Shown here piece after piece: positions 8,770 to 17,290 of a stretch of DNA of 64,000 bases; position 1 is the first letter of the stretch, and each line of letters begins with the position of its first letter. The DNA comes from Chloroflexota bacterium. GTDB taxonomy: Bacteria; Chloroflexota; UBA11872. A model generated the notes under the pieces. The model was not told the origin of the DNA. It ran no database searches and worked only from the letters and a program-made list of their open reading frames with translations. The stretch spans positions 1 to 64,000 of the forward strand of contig JAPOVQ010000023.1 in assembly GCA_026708035.1 (NCBI GenBank), given 5' to 3'. The position numbers and the translations under genes are program-made.

Positions 8770-8895
8770 TCCGTCATTTCCCGCGGAGCCTGTCCCCGCG
8801 AAGGCGGGGAGCGGGAATCCACCCTTCATTGAACCTAGGGGCGGACAGGATGCGCCCGGTCATCCCCAAGCCCGGCTGGATTCCGCCAAGGTCGC
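8770..8895. repeat. Dispersed intergenic repeat, copy A
   Basis: In the 396-bp gap before the DUF4389 gene. A block of about 125 bp, including GGGAATCCACCCTTCATTGA followed by GGGGCGGACAGGA and CGCCCGGTCATCCCCAA, recurs with changes at 14151-14275. The left part contains nested hairpins (CCCCGCG/CGGGG). No coding frame is convincing here. Confidence 0.7.
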
Positions 8896-9027
8896 TGGAA
8901 GGAAGAGAGAACCGGGCCCGACCGCGCCCAGGAGACCCCCCTCGTCACGTGTGCCTTGGCGCCCGCCCTCTACACTGGCCGCATCGTGCCTTGTGAGCGG
9001 GCACCGCAATGCAGCGAGGGCTGACGC

Positions 9028-9342
9028 ATGGACAGTTCATCCCCCTATCCGGTCAACGTCACCGCCGAATATCCGGAGCGCAGCTCGCGATTGCTCGCCT
9101 TCTGCGGACTGACCTTCCTGATCAAGGGGCTATTGCTCCTGCCGCACATCATCGTGCTGTACTTCCTATCGATCGTGGCGGTATTGGCCCAGCTGGTGGG
9201 TTACGCCGCCATCATCATCACCGGCTGGTACCCCAGAGGGCTGTTCGACTTCCAGGTCGGCGTGCTGCGCTGGAATCTGCGCGTCAGCGCGTGGTTCCTC
9301 TCGATCGTCGACGAGTACCCGCCATTCCGGCTGCAGGATTAG
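9028..9342 (+). CDS. DUF4389 membrane protein
   Basis: 104 residues with two long hydrophobic stretches (about 26-60, possibly a hairpin) and a C-terminal half with the conserved FLSIVDEYPPF, typical of DUF4389. The usual DUF4389 pattern of a tryptophan/tyrosine pair in TGWYPRGLFDF and a basic RWNLRVSAW segment is present. Function unknown. Many homologues occur in Chloroflexota and Actinobacteria, sometimes as repeats within one protein; this is a single unit. It stands 77 bp upstream of mutS2 with no evident functional link. Confidence 0.85.
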   Translation: MDSSSPYPVNVTAEYPERSSRLLAFCGLTFLIKGLLLLPHIIVLYFLSIVAVLAQLVGYAAIIITGWYPRGLFDFQVGVLRWNLRVSAWFLSIVDEYPPFRLQD

Positions 9343-9418
9343 AGCAGGCGCTACCCTGACCTAGGCCCGCCCGCCTCACCGGCGGCCCCGGTTTCTCGCG
9401 GGGACGCCGCCTGTATCC

Positions 9419-11746
9419 ATGCGTGCGTCCGATCTGTCCGCCGACCGTCTTGAGCTGCCGGAGATCCTGGCGCAGGCCAGCGCCTACGCCGGCTTCGATC
9501 CGGGTCGCGCGCATGTCCGCGCGCTGCGGCCGACCACCGACCATGCCGAGGCGCGCGCCCGGCTGACGGCCACCGCCCAGGCGCGCTGGCTGCTGGGCGA
9601 GGCGCCGGGATTCAGCGTCGGCGGCGCGCAGGACGTTCGCGCCGCGGCCGACGCCGCCGCCCGAGGATCGCGCCTGAGCCCCACGGACTTGCAGGCCGTG
9701 GCCGCGCAGCTTCGCGCCGTGCGCCTCACCCGCCGCACCGTCGAGACCCACCGCGCGGACACGCCGGCGCTGTGGCGCGTCGTCGTGCCGCTGGCCGACC
9801 ACCCGGAGCTTGGCTCGCGCATCGACGCCACGTTCGACGAGCAGGGCCGGGTCGCCGACACCGCCTCCCCCGAGCTGCAATCGCTGCGCCGCCGGCTGCG
9901 TCAGGCCACGGCCGCGGTGCACGCGATCATGCAGCAGCAGCTCCGGTCGCCCGCCGCGCGCGGCGTGCTGCAAGAGGCCCTCGTCACCGAGCGCGCCGGG
10001 CGCCAGGTGGTGCCGGTCAAGCAGGAGCACCAGGGCACCTTCCCCGGCATCGTGCACGACACCTCCGCCAGCGGGGCCACGGTCTACATGGAACCGCTGG
10101 CGGCGGTGCCGGCCAACAACCGCGTGCGAGAGCTGGAGGCGGCCGAGCGACACGAGATCGACCGGATTCTGCGCGCGCTGAGCGCAGCGGTCGGCACGCT
10201 GCGGGACGACATCGTGGCGGGGGTCGACGGCCTGGGCGTGCTCGACGGCCTGCTGGCGCTGGCCCGCTACGCGGATGCGCACGAGGCCGTGGAGCCAAGC
10301 ATCGCCCCGGACGCGGGGTTCCAGCTGAAGGAAGCAAGGCATCCCTTGCTGGAGGGCGACGTCGTACCCATCGACATCGAGATTCCAGCCGGCGGATCGC
10401 AGGCGATCGTGATCACCGGCCCGAACACCGGCGGCAAGACCGTGGCGCTGAAGACGGTGGGGTTGCTGCACCTGATGGCGGCTTGCGGCCTGCACGTCCC
10501 CGCCGCCGGCGCGCGGCTCGCGGTGTACGACCCCGTGCTGGCGGACATCGGCGACGAGCAGAGTATCGAGCAAAGCCTGAGCACCTTTGCCTCGCACATG
10601 CGCAACCTGGTGGCGATGGTGCGGGCGGCGGGACCGCGCGCGCTGGTGCTGACCGACGAGCTTGGCGCGGGCACCGATCCCACCGAGGGCGCGGCGCTGG
10701 GCCAGGCCATCCTCGAACGGCTGCTCGACGCCGGCGCCGTGGCCGTGGTGACGACGCATCACCCGGAGCTGAAGCTCTTCGCGCACCGGCACCCACGGGC
10801 GCGCAACGCCAGCGTGGAATTCGATTCCGCCACTTTGCGCCCCACGTACCGCCTGCTGATGGATGTCCCCGGTCGCAGCAATGCCTTCGACATCGCCACG
10901 GGCTTGGGACTCGATGCCGAGATCGTCGAGGCCGCTCGGGCCAAGCTCTCGGCGGAGTTTCGCGATGTCGAAGGGTTGATTGGCGCGCTCCAGCACGAAC
11001 GACGGGAACTGTCGGAAGCTCGGGCAAACGTGGCCGACGAAGCGGAACGGGTCACCGCGGCGCAGCACGACCTCGACGAGCGGTTGGCGGGCGTCGACGC
11101 CGAGCGCGAGCGCGTGGTGGGCGATGCCCGGCGCGAGGCCCGCGCGCTGCTGCGGCAAACCCGCGCCGCGCTGCGGCAAGCCGAGCAGGCGGCGCGACAG
11201 GCGCCCGGCGCCTCGACCGACGTCGCGCGCAGGCGCATGCGAAATCTCGAAGCGAAGCTCGATGCGACGAGTCCGCCCGCCGAGCTCCCGCGCGCAGCGC
11301 CGCTACTCGAGATTCGGGAAGGGGACCGGGTGCGGGTGGAGGGCTACAGCCGCGAGGCGGTCGTGGTGGCCGTGGACGACGCCGAAGCCGTGATCGGCGC
11401 CGGCAACGTGCGCGCGCGCGTGCCTCGGGCGCACGTGCAGGAGGTGCTCGCGCCACAGCCCCAACCCCGGCCGCGGGCGCGCCGACGCGGGACGGCGGTC
11501 CCAGCCGAGGTCCACGTTCGGGGCGAGCGCGTGGTCGATGCCTTGGAGCAAGTGGACTTGGCGTTGGACGCCGCCGTGCTCGAAGGAGCGTCGGCCCTGC
11601 GGGTGGTCCATGGCGTCGGCACCGGGACGTTGCGCCGAGCAATCCGCAGCCACGTGGGCGAGCATCCGAGCGTGGTCGACCTATCGGACGCGGCGCCAAC
11701 CGCGGGCGGCGCCGGCGTCACCGTCGTCGCGCTGGCCGGCGGCTAA
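9419..11746 (+). CDS. mutS2: MutS2 (endonuclease/ribosome-collision type MutS paralogue)
   Basis: 775 residues, the usual MutS2 length. There is no mismatch-recognition domain. The order is core/lever helices, ATPase (Walker A GPNTGGKT near 334, Walker B LVLTDELGAGTDP near 410), a long charged coiled coil (about 510-610) and a C-terminal Smr domain from about 694 with VRGERVVDAL and VHGVGTGTLR. MutS2 acts in suppressing homologous recombination and, in Bacillus, in rescuing collided ribosomes. All key motifs are intact. The ATG at 9419 is the first in frame and starts a family-like N-terminus. The stop is followed by a dispersed repeat. Confidence 0.95.
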   Translation: MRASDLSADRLELPEILAQASAYAGFDPGRAHVRALRPTTDHAEARARLTATAQARWLLGEAPGFSVGGAQDVRAAADAAARGSRLSPTDLQAVAAQLRAVRLTRRTVETHRADTPALWRVVVPLADHPELGSRIDATFDEQGRVADTASPELQSLRRRLRQATAAVHAIMQQQLRSPAARGVLQEALVTERAGRQVVPVKQEHQGTFPGIVHDTSASGATVYMEPLAAVPANNRVRELEAAERHEIDRILRALSAAVGTLRDDIVAGVDGLGVLDGLLALARYADAHEAVEPSIAPDAGFQLKEARHPLLEGDVVPIDIEIPAGGSQAIVITGPNTGGKTVALKTVGLLHLMAACGLHVPAAGARLAVYDPVLADIGDEQSIEQSLSTFASHMRNLVAMVRAAGPRALVLTDELGAGTDPTEGAALGQAILERLLDAGAVAVVTTHHPELKLFAHRHPRARNASVEFDSATLRPTYRLLMDVPGRSNAFDIATGLGLDAEIVEAARAKLSAEFRDVEGLIGALQHERRELSEARANVADEAERVTAAQHDLDERLAGVDAERERVVGDARREARALLRQTRAALRQAEQAARQAPGASTDVARRRMRNLEAKLDATSPPAELPRAAPLLEIREGDRVRVEGYSREAVVVAVDDAEAVIGAGNVRARVPRAHVQEVLAPQPQPRPRARRRGTAVPAEVHVRGERVVDALEQVDLALDAAVLEGASALRVVHGVGTGTLRRAIRSHVGEHPSVVDLSDAAPTAGGAGVTVVALAGG

Positions 11747-11779
11747 CGACCGGCGCGATCTCGCTGAGCAAGCCCTCCT

Positions 11780-11858
11780 CCGTTCGCCCTGAGCGCAGTC
11801 GAAGGGCGTGGTTCGACAGAGCCTGTCCTGAGCCTGCCGAAGGGCTCACCACGAACGG
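11780..11858. repeat. CCGTTCG...CGAACGG palindromic repeat
   Basis: A 79-bp element flanked by CCGTTCG and CGAACGG, containing two copies of the CCTGAGC/CGAAGGG type unit. A shorter relative lies at 34785-34829. It sits between the convergent mutS2 and small membrane protein genes and may serve as a transcription stop. Confidence 0.75.
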
Positions 11859-11866
11859 AAGCGGCG

Positions 11867-12040
11867 CTACTGCTGCAGGATCTCGAACTCGACCTTGGGC
11901 TCGCGGCGCAGCAGCCAGCGTGCCAGCGCCCGGCGCACGGATTGATGGCGCGCGGCGAACGCCAGGACCGACGCGGTCACGCCCAGGGCGCCGCCCACGA
12001 CCAGCCCCATGCCGAGTCCGGTGCCGAATCCTCGCGACAT
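11867..12040 (-). CDS. Small membrane protein, unknown
   Basis: 57 residues from the ATG at 12040 to TAG at 11867. A glycine-rich hydrophobic segment at about 8-30 (GLGMGLVVGGALGVTASVLA) is followed by an arginine-rich helix and a C-terminal VEFEILQQ. It is 14 bp downstream of rsfS on the same strand, so it is probably co-transcribed with nadD and rsfS. The composition and one-helix, basic-tail layout suggest a membrane-anchored cytoplasmic tail. I do not recognise the family; the reading frame is supported by position and codon use only. Confidence 0.55.
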   Translation of the reverse strand: MSRGFGTGLGMGLVVGGALGVTASVLAFAARHQSVRRALARWLLRREPKVEFEILQQ

Positions 12041-12054
12041 GCGCCCTCCCGCGC

Positions 12055-12372
12055 CTACTGCAAGCGAGCCACGACGGGGGCGTCGCTCCAGAGCTCATCC
12101 AGCCGATAGTACGCCCGCGCCTCGGGCGCAAATACGTGAACCACGACGCCCCCAAAGTCGGCCAACAGCCACCCGTCCGTCACTTCGCCCTCGAATTGCG
12201 GATGCGATGCGGATGGGGGAACGGGTTCGCGGTCCAGGGCGTCGCGGATGGCGCGCATCTGGACGGTGCTGCCGGCGGTGCACACGACGAAGTAGTCGGC
12301 AATGATCGTGAGGCCGCGCAGGTCCAAGAGGGCAACATCCGTGGCGCCCCTTTCCGCCAACACCTCGACCAC
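12055..12372 (-). CDS. rsfS: Ribosomal silencing factor RsfS (Iojap family)
   Basis: 105 residues from the GTG at 12372. RsfS binds uL14 and blocks subunit joining under starvation. The family features are visible: DLRGLTIIADYFVVCTAGSTVQMRAI at residues 17-42 and DGWLLADFGGVVVHVF at 67-82. The frame stays open for 13 more codons upstream (to TGA at 12412-12414), encoding PLERARR, which resembles the normal RsfS N-terminus. The true start may therefore be a non-ATG codon such as CTG further upstream. Its neighbour nadD lies upstream, the common nadD-rsfS pair of many bacteria. Confidence 0.9.
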   Translation of the reverse strand: MVEVLAERGATDVALLDLRGLTIIADYFVVCTAGSTVQMRAIRDALDREPVPPSASHPQFEGEVTDGWLLADFGGVVVHVFAPEARAYYRLDELWSDAPVVARLQ

Positions 12373-12434
12373 ACGGCGCGCCCGCTCGAGTGGGATCAGC
12401 GTGCGCTGTGCTCAGGCATCATGAGGTGCCGCGA

Positions 12435-13055
12435 TTATATCCGACCCTCCGCGGCGTCCCGATGCCCGTAGAGACCGTGGCGTCCGATGTAGTCAGCCAC
12501 CGCGCGGGGCACCAGTCCATCGAGCGAATCCCCAGCCGCAATGCGTCGCCGCACGTCGGACGCCGCGACCTCGCTGGCCGCGTCGGGGAGGATGCGAACC
12601 CGCGTCGCGGCCGCGGGATGGTCGCGGACCAGGTCGTCGGGCAGCGCCGCGTCAAATCCGGGCCGTGCCACCGCGATCACCTCGCTGAGCGCGAAGATGC
12701 CATCCGTGTCGCGCCAGGCCGCCATGGCCTCCAGGGCGTCCGTCCCGACGATGAGCGTGAACACCGAGTCGGGATGGGCCTTGGTGAGCGTTCGCAGCGT
12801 GTCGATGGTGTACGAAGGGGCCGGGCGCGTGAGCTCAAGGTCCTTGACTTCCAGCCACGGGCGATCCCGCACCGCCAGGCGGCACATGGCCAGGCGGTGG
12901 TCGGCGGCCGCGTGCGGCGTCCCGCGAAACGGCGACCGGGCGGCGGGGATGAGCCAGACGCGGTCGAGGGCACAGGTGTCCTTGACCAGCCGCGCCACGG
13001 CCAGATGCCCACAATGCACCGGGTCGAAGGTGCCGCCGAGGAGTCCAATGCGCAT
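12435..13055 (-). CDS. nadD: Nicotinate-nucleotide adenylyltransferase
   Basis: 206 residues from the ATG at 13055. It adenylates nicotinate mononucleotide in NAD synthesis. The nucleotidyltransferase signature GGTFDPVHCGHLAVA is at 7-21, IPAARSPFR at about 36-44, SYTIDTL at about 80-86 and the C-terminal SDVRRRIAAG with VADYIGRHGLY. These are all hallmark NadD segments. The longer frame to 13220 is an overlap with the preceding oxidoreductase gene in another frame. It precedes rsfS, with 62 bp between. Confidence 0.94.
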   Translation of the reverse strand: MRIGLLGGTFDPVHCGHLAVARLVKDTCALDRVWLIPAARSPFRGTPHAAADHRLAMCRLAVRDRPWLEVKDLELTRPAPSYTIDTLRTLTKAHPDSVFTLIVGTDALEAMAAWRDTDGIFALSEVIAVARPGFDAALPDDLVRDHPAAATRVRILPDAASEVAASDVRRRIAAGDSLDGLVPRAVADYIGRHGLYGHRDAAEGRI

Positions 13056-13062
13056 GCGCCGG

Positions 13063-13962
13063 CTACCGCACGACCAGCTGGCGCGGTCTGCCGCTGCCCG
13101 CCGTGGCGAGCGCGGCGCGCACGAGAGCCGCGCTGCGCAGCGCGCCGGAGAGGTTGGGCGCCTCCGCGGGCGCTTGGCCGGTGCGAACCGTCTGCACCAG
13201 GTCGCGCACCGCGTCCCCAATGCCGTCGGCCGGACGCCAATTCACCGTCCCCACGTGCGAATTCCCCACCGCCCGGAATGCGTGAGCCGTGTCCGCTGCG
13301 TCGATCTCGGCGTCGTTGAAGCCGGCGAGCGTGGCCGTGGTGAAGCCCTCCGTCAGCGTCACCGTTCGCCGGCCGTCGGTGAGCTGCACCAGAGCGGCGA
13401 GCCCGTCGCCAGGCTCATCCAGACGGCTGACCGCAAACGCCGCGCTGCCGTGAGCGCCGAACTCCAGCGTGCCGGCCACGGTCGATGGCGCGCCGGGATC
13501 GGTTGACGTTCCAGGCCCGGATTCGGCGTACACGCGACTCGGCGATCGGCCCATCAGGTGCGTCAGGATATCGAGCGTGTGAAAGGCCGCCACGGGCAGC
13601 GAGTCGCCGCCCAGCGTCGTGACGTGCGCATGCATGAACTTGGGCGCTGTGAGCAATCGGCGCGCCAGCCGCACGACGGGAGAGCTTCGCCAGGGCAACG
13701 CGGCCAGCGCCGGCGTCGGCAACGCGCGCAGCGCCGACCGCGACTGCGGGGTGGCGCCGAGCGACACGAGCGCGCCGGGATCGATGAGCATGGGGAGGCC
13801 AGCGGGGGCCGGCTCGGGCAGAGTCGCGGCGTCGGCCAGAATGAGGGCCTGGGTGCCCGGCACCGGTACGACGTCCGCCTCGGCAACGGTCGCCACGGCA
13901 GCGGCGTAGCGCCGCGCCACGGGGCCTTCGCCCACCACGGCGACGCGCACGGGGCGATCCAT
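13063..13962 (-). CDS. Gfo/Idh/MocA-like oxidoreductase, diverged
   Basis: 299 residues. The N-terminal Rossmann start VRVAVVGEGPVARRYAAAVA is typical of the Gfo/Idh/MocA group. The middle has the group's layout with an HTLDILTHLMG helix and a beta-rich C-terminal domain (STVAGTLEFGAHGSAAFAVS). The usual EKP motif is not apparent, and the nucleotide domain is short (about 75 residues between strands 1 and 6), so it is a diverged or degenerate member and may not be catalytic. Substrate unknown. It stops 7 bp before the nadD start and is probably co-transcribed. Confidence 0.65.
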   Translation of the reverse strand: MDRPVRVAVVGEGPVARRYAAAVATVAEADVVPVPGTQALILADAATLPEPAPAGLPMLIDPGALVSLGATPQSRSALRALPTPALAALPWRSSPVVRLARRLLTAPKFMHAHVTTLGGDSLPVAAFHTLDILTHLMGRSPSRVYAESGPGTSTDPGAPSTVAGTLEFGAHGSAAFAVSRLDEPGDGLAALVQLTDGRRTVTLTEGFTTATLAGFNDAEIDAADTAHAFRAVGNSHVGTVNWRPADGIGDAVRDLVQTVRTGQAPAEAPNLSGALRSAALVRAALATAGSGRPRQLVVR

Positions 13963-14037
13963 AGCTATCGAGTCTCCGAACCGTGGGCCAATGGGCTTTC
14001 CTTGCCGTGCGTCGGGTGGAATCTGCCGCGGGGATAC

Positions 14038-14073
14038 CCCTCACCCTAACCCTCTCCCTTGGGAGAGGGGACC
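14038..14073. repeat. CCTCTCCC/GGGAGAGG hairpin repeat
   Basis: A CTCACC-CCCTCTCCC-GGGAGAGGGGACCGG unit, able to form a stable hairpin, upstream of the FabI-like gene. Related sequence recurs at 28796-28900. Confidence 0.65.
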
Positions 14074-14150
14074 GGATTGGGGAGCGGGGACCGGACTGCC
14101 GCCGCGGCATTGGAATGCGTCGCTCCCATCGAAAGACTCTTGCGTAACCC

Positions 14151-14275
14151 TTCGTCATTCCCGCGAAGAGCCTGCCCCGTACTCGATACGGGGCGGGAAT
14201 CCACCCTTCATTGAATCTCGGGGCGGACAGGACGCGCCCGGTCATCCCCAACCCCGCCTGGAATTTGCAAGGGTC
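14151..14275. repeat. Dispersed intergenic repeat, copy B
   Basis: Partner of the block at 8770-8895: CGTCATTCCCGCGAAGAG, an inner CCCCGTACTCGATACGGGG palindrome not found in copy A, then GGGAATCCACCCTTCATTGA and the same right part. Part of the inner palindrome recurs inverted at 17060-17080. Confidence 0.7.
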
Positions 14276-14426
14276 TAATCAAGGAAGAGGGGAACGGGCC
14301 ACCGCCGGTGCATCGGAATACGCCTGATGTCGAGCGGATTCACCAATTGTCGATTTACCGCCGTCCCGCGTCGCGTCAACCGCGCTACGATGCGGCGGGC
14401 AGCACAGCGAGACTCGCGGAGCGCAC

Positions 14427-15233
14427 ATGGCCACCGAAGCCCTGAGGCTGGAGGGTTGGGCTCTCATCCTGGGAGCGTCCAGCGGATTCGGTGCCGCCAC
14501 GGCGCGACACCTGGCGAGCTGCGGCATGAATGTGGTGGGCGTGCATCTCGACCGCCGCAACACGCAGCACCTCGCCGACGCCGTGCGCGACGACATCGAG
14601 GCCGCCGGCGGCCAGGCCAGGTTCTTCAACGTGAACGCCGCGGACGCCGATGCGCGCGCGCGGGTGCTGGACGAGGTCGCGCCCGAGCTGTCGGCGCATC
14701 AGCCGCCGGTGCGCGTGGTGCTGCACTCGCTGGCCTTCGGCACGCTGCGGCCGTTCATCGGCGAGGACGGCGAGCCAGGCATGTCGTCGCGGCAGCTGGA
14801 AATGACGCTAGACGTGATGGCGAACTCGCTGGTGTATTGGACCCAGGACCTGGTGGCGCGGGACTTGCTGGGCGACGGCTCCCGCATTCTGGCGATGACC
14901 AGCGCCGGCTCCGACCGCATCTGGCCGGGATATGGAGCGGTTGGCGCGGCCAAGGCCGTGCTCGAGGCCCACGTGCGCCGGCTGGCCGTGGAGCTGGCGC
15001 CGCGGCAGGTGACGGTGAACGCGCTGCGCGCCGGCGTGACGGACACTCCCGCGCTGCGCAAGATTCCGGGTCACGAAGAGCTGGTGGCCAACGCCCAGCG
15101 GCAGAATCCCGGCGGGCGGCTCACCCGAACCGACGACATCGCACAGGCGATCGCGGCCATGGCGCTGCGTGAAACGAGCTGGATTTCGGGCAACGTCATC
15201 GGCGTCGACGGGGGCGAAAACCTCGCCGGCTAG
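14427..15233 (+). CDS. Enoyl-ACP reductase-like SDR protein (FabI/FabL type)
   Basis: 268 residues. The N-terminal LILGASSGFGAATA (13-26) is the SDR dinucleotide site. The catalytic pair is Tyr169 and Lys176 with six residues between, the Y-x6-K spacing of FabI/FabL enoyl reductases rather than the Y-x3-K of ordinary SDRs. LEMTLDVMANSLVYWTQDLV resembles the FabI core helix. The C-terminal GNVIGVDGGENLAG is the usual FabI-like ending. It probably reduces enoyl-thioesters in fatty acid synthesis, but the genuine FabI may be elsewhere. The ATG follows GCGCAC with no strong ribosome site. No fatty acid genes are adjacent. Confidence 0.8.
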   Translation: MATEALRLEGWALILGASSGFGAATARHLASCGMNVVGVHLDRRNTQHLADAVRDDIEAAGGQARFFNVNAADADARARVLDEVAPELSAHQPPVRVVLHSLAFGTLRPFIGEDGEPGMSSRQLEMTLDVMANSLVYWTQDLVARDLLGDGSRILAMTSAGSDRIWPGYGAVGAAKAVLEAHVRRLAVELAPRQVTVNALRAGVTDTPALRKIPGHEELVANAQRQNPGGRLTRTDDIAQAIAAMALRETSWISGNVIGVDGGENLAG

Positions 15234-15496
15234 CCCCAACCGGTCGGGCCCCGCACGTTGTCCGCCAAGTGGTTATGCTATGGCCCGAAATCGACGCCGG
15301 CCGCTGCCCGGCCGGTCGGGGGGCTTGACCATGTGACGACGCCGCGGGGCCGACGACGACTCCCCCGCGATCCTGTGGGAGCCCCCATGAGCAGCCGCGG
15401 CTGGTGCTCCCCCATTGTCGGCGCGGCAATGGCCTGTGACCCGAGCATCGGCGCGGGGTCGGAAGCGTCGTTTACTTTCACAGGAGCGTTTGCCCT

Positions 15497-16948
15497 ATGA
15501 CATTGTTCTGGTCGCGCGGCCAGCCCCGCTGGGTCGCGACCTTCCGAATTCTCGCCGCCGTCGCCATGGCGCTGGCGGCCTTTCTCATCGTTCGCGGCGT
15601 CGTTCTGGCCGCCGGCGATCCCGGCGGCGCGGACACCCTCGCGGCCGAGCCCGGCGCGGGCGTCGACTTCGTCTGGACGCTGACCTCCGGCGCGTTGGTG
15701 TTCTTTATGCAGGCCGGGTTTGCGCTGCTCGGCGCGGGCCTGATCCGCGCCAAGAACACCGTCAACTACCTGACGAAGAACATCCTGGACTTCGCCGCCG
15801 CCGGGCTGTCGTTCTGGGCCTTTGGGTACGCCTTCATGTTTGGCGGCTCGGGTCTGCCGGGAATGGAAGACGGCAACGCCTTCATCGGCTTTTCCGGGTT
15901 CTTCCTGGTGCGCGACGCATATGACGTGTCGACGACCAGCTTCTGGTTCTTCCAGATGGTCTTCGCCGCCACCACGGCCACGATCGTCGCCGGCGCGGTG
16001 GCCGAGCGCACCAAGGTGACGGCCTACCTGGCCTACGGCTTCCTCGTCACGGCGCTGATATACCCCATCTACGGTCACTGGATGTGGGGCGGCGGCTGGC
16101 TGGGCGGCGAGCAGCTCGAATCGTGGGTCGGCGCCGCCGCCGTGGACTTCGCCGGATCGGGCGTGGTGCACACCATCGGCGGAGTTCTGGCCCTGGCCGG
16201 CGCGGCCACCGTGGGCGCGCGGCTGGGCAAGTACGGACCCAACGGCGAAGTGCGGAGCATTCCCGGCCACAACATGGTCTACGTGGTGATCGGCATGTTC
16301 GTGCTGTTCTTCGGCTGGTTTGGCTTCAACGGCGGGAGCACGGTGGCGGGGAATGACCTGCGCATCGCGGTCATCATCACCAACACCTTCCTGGCCGGAG
16401 CCACCGGCGCGGTCACGGCCGCGTACCTGGGCCTGGTTCGCACGGGCCGCATCAGCGCGGCCAGCACCAGCAACGGCGCCCTGGCCGGGCTGGTGGGCAT
16501 CACGGCGCCCTGCGCCTTCGTGGCGCCCTGGGCGGCGGTGATCATCGGCGCGATTGCGGCGGTGTTGATGCTGGTGAGCGTCCACGTCGTCGAGCACCGG
16601 CTCAAGATCGACGACCCGGTGGGCGCGTCGTCGGTGCACGGCACCGCCGGCGTGTGGGGCCTGCTGGCCGTCGGCATTTTCGCCGATGGCACCTACGGCG
16701 AGGTGAGCGGGTTTATTGCCGGCAACGGCTCGCAGTTCGTGGCGCAGCTCATCGCGGCCATCGTGGCCGTCGCGTGGGCGCTGACTACGGGACTGCTGCT
16801 GTTCAACGTCCTCAAGCGGACGGTCGGCCTGCGCGCCTCACGCGAGGAGGAGCTGAGCGGGTTGGATCTGCCGGAGCACGGCGAGTCGACGTATACGCAC
16901 GACGACGCCGAGCCCGAGGCGGAACCGGCGCCAGAGCCAGCGACCTAG
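15497..16948 (+). CDS. amt: Ammonium transporter
   Basis: 483 residues with about eleven membrane helices after a hydrophobic N-terminal segment (16-39) that may be a signal sequence. The two pore histidines are recognisable in IYGHWMWGGGWL and in SSVHGTAGVWGLL. MQAGFALLGAGLIRAKNT marks the subgroup of Amt proteins with AGF instead of the E. coli PGLALFYGG start. The cytoplasmic tail (last 45 residues) is acidic and Glu/Pro rich. A good ribosome site (AGGAG) precedes the ATG. No glnK/PII gene is adjacent; the glnA gene is 23 kb away. The gene ends at a strong terminator. Confidence 0.93.
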   Translation: MTLFWSRGQPRWVATFRILAAVAMALAAFLIVRGVVLAAGDPGGADTLAAEPGAGVDFVWTLTSGALVFFMQAGFALLGAGLIRAKNTVNYLTKNILDFAAAGLSFWAFGYAFMFGGSGLPGMEDGNAFIGFSGFFLVRDAYDVSTTSFWFFQMVFAATTATIVAGAVAERTKVTAYLAYGFLVTALIYPIYGHWMWGGGWLGGEQLESWVGAAAVDFAGSGVVHTIGGVLALAGAATVGARLGKYGPNGEVRSIPGHNMVYVVIGMFVLFFGWFGFNGGSTVAGNDLRIAVIITNTFLAGATGAVTAAYLGLVRTGRISAASTSNGALAGLVGITAPCAFVAPWAAVIIGAIAAVLMLVSVHVVEHRLKIDDPVGASSVHGTAGVWGLLAVGIFADGTYGEVSGFIAGNGSQFVAQLIAAIVAVAWALTTGLLLFNVLKRTVGLRASREEELSGLDLPEHGESTYTHDDAEPEAEPAPEPAT

Positions 16949-16973
16949 TCGCGGATCGTCAAACGACGGGAAA

Positions 16974-17003
16974 GGGGGCGGACCCTCCGGGGTCCGCCCC
17001 CTT
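16974..17003 (+). terminator. Intrinsic terminator after amt
   Basis: A perfect 11-bp GC stem, GGGGGCGGACC with GGTCCGCCCCC, around a short CTCCG-type loop, 25 bp after the amt stop, followed by a short CTT tract. Confidence 0.8.
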
Positions 17004-17039
17004 GGCGTCAGGGGACTCTCGAACAGGTGAGGCAGCGGC

Positions 17040-17285
17040 GGTTCGCGAACCGCCACCCGTATCGAGTACGGGGCAGGCTCTAGTCGTGCGGGAAGAGGTT
17101 GAGCGACCGCTAGATTCCCGCTCCCCGCCTGCGGAGACCTTGGCGTAATCCCTTCGTCATTCCGGCGAAGGCCGGAATCCAGTCCGGCCGAATCTGGAGG
17201 CGCGTCGGATGCTTGGCGTCGGGCGGGTCTGAGACGCGCCCTTGCCGGATTTTGCGGAGTTTCCCTCTGCGGGAATGACGGAATC
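17040..17285. repeat. Mosaic of palindromic intergenic repeats
   Basis: The gap between amt and the FAD oxidase gene has no gene. It is made of repeat pieces: a CCGTATCGAGTACGGGG palindrome (also at 14175), a GTCATTCCGGCGAAGGCCGGAATCCA unit split here as 17156-17181, and a GGGCGGGTCTGAGAC unit at 17221 related to those at 5115 and 38512. Confidence 0.65.
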
Positions 17286-17290
17286 GACGG

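Noticed and set aside
9284-12471. Long frames on both strands across mutS2
   Set aside because: Shadow frames of mutS2; no family features.
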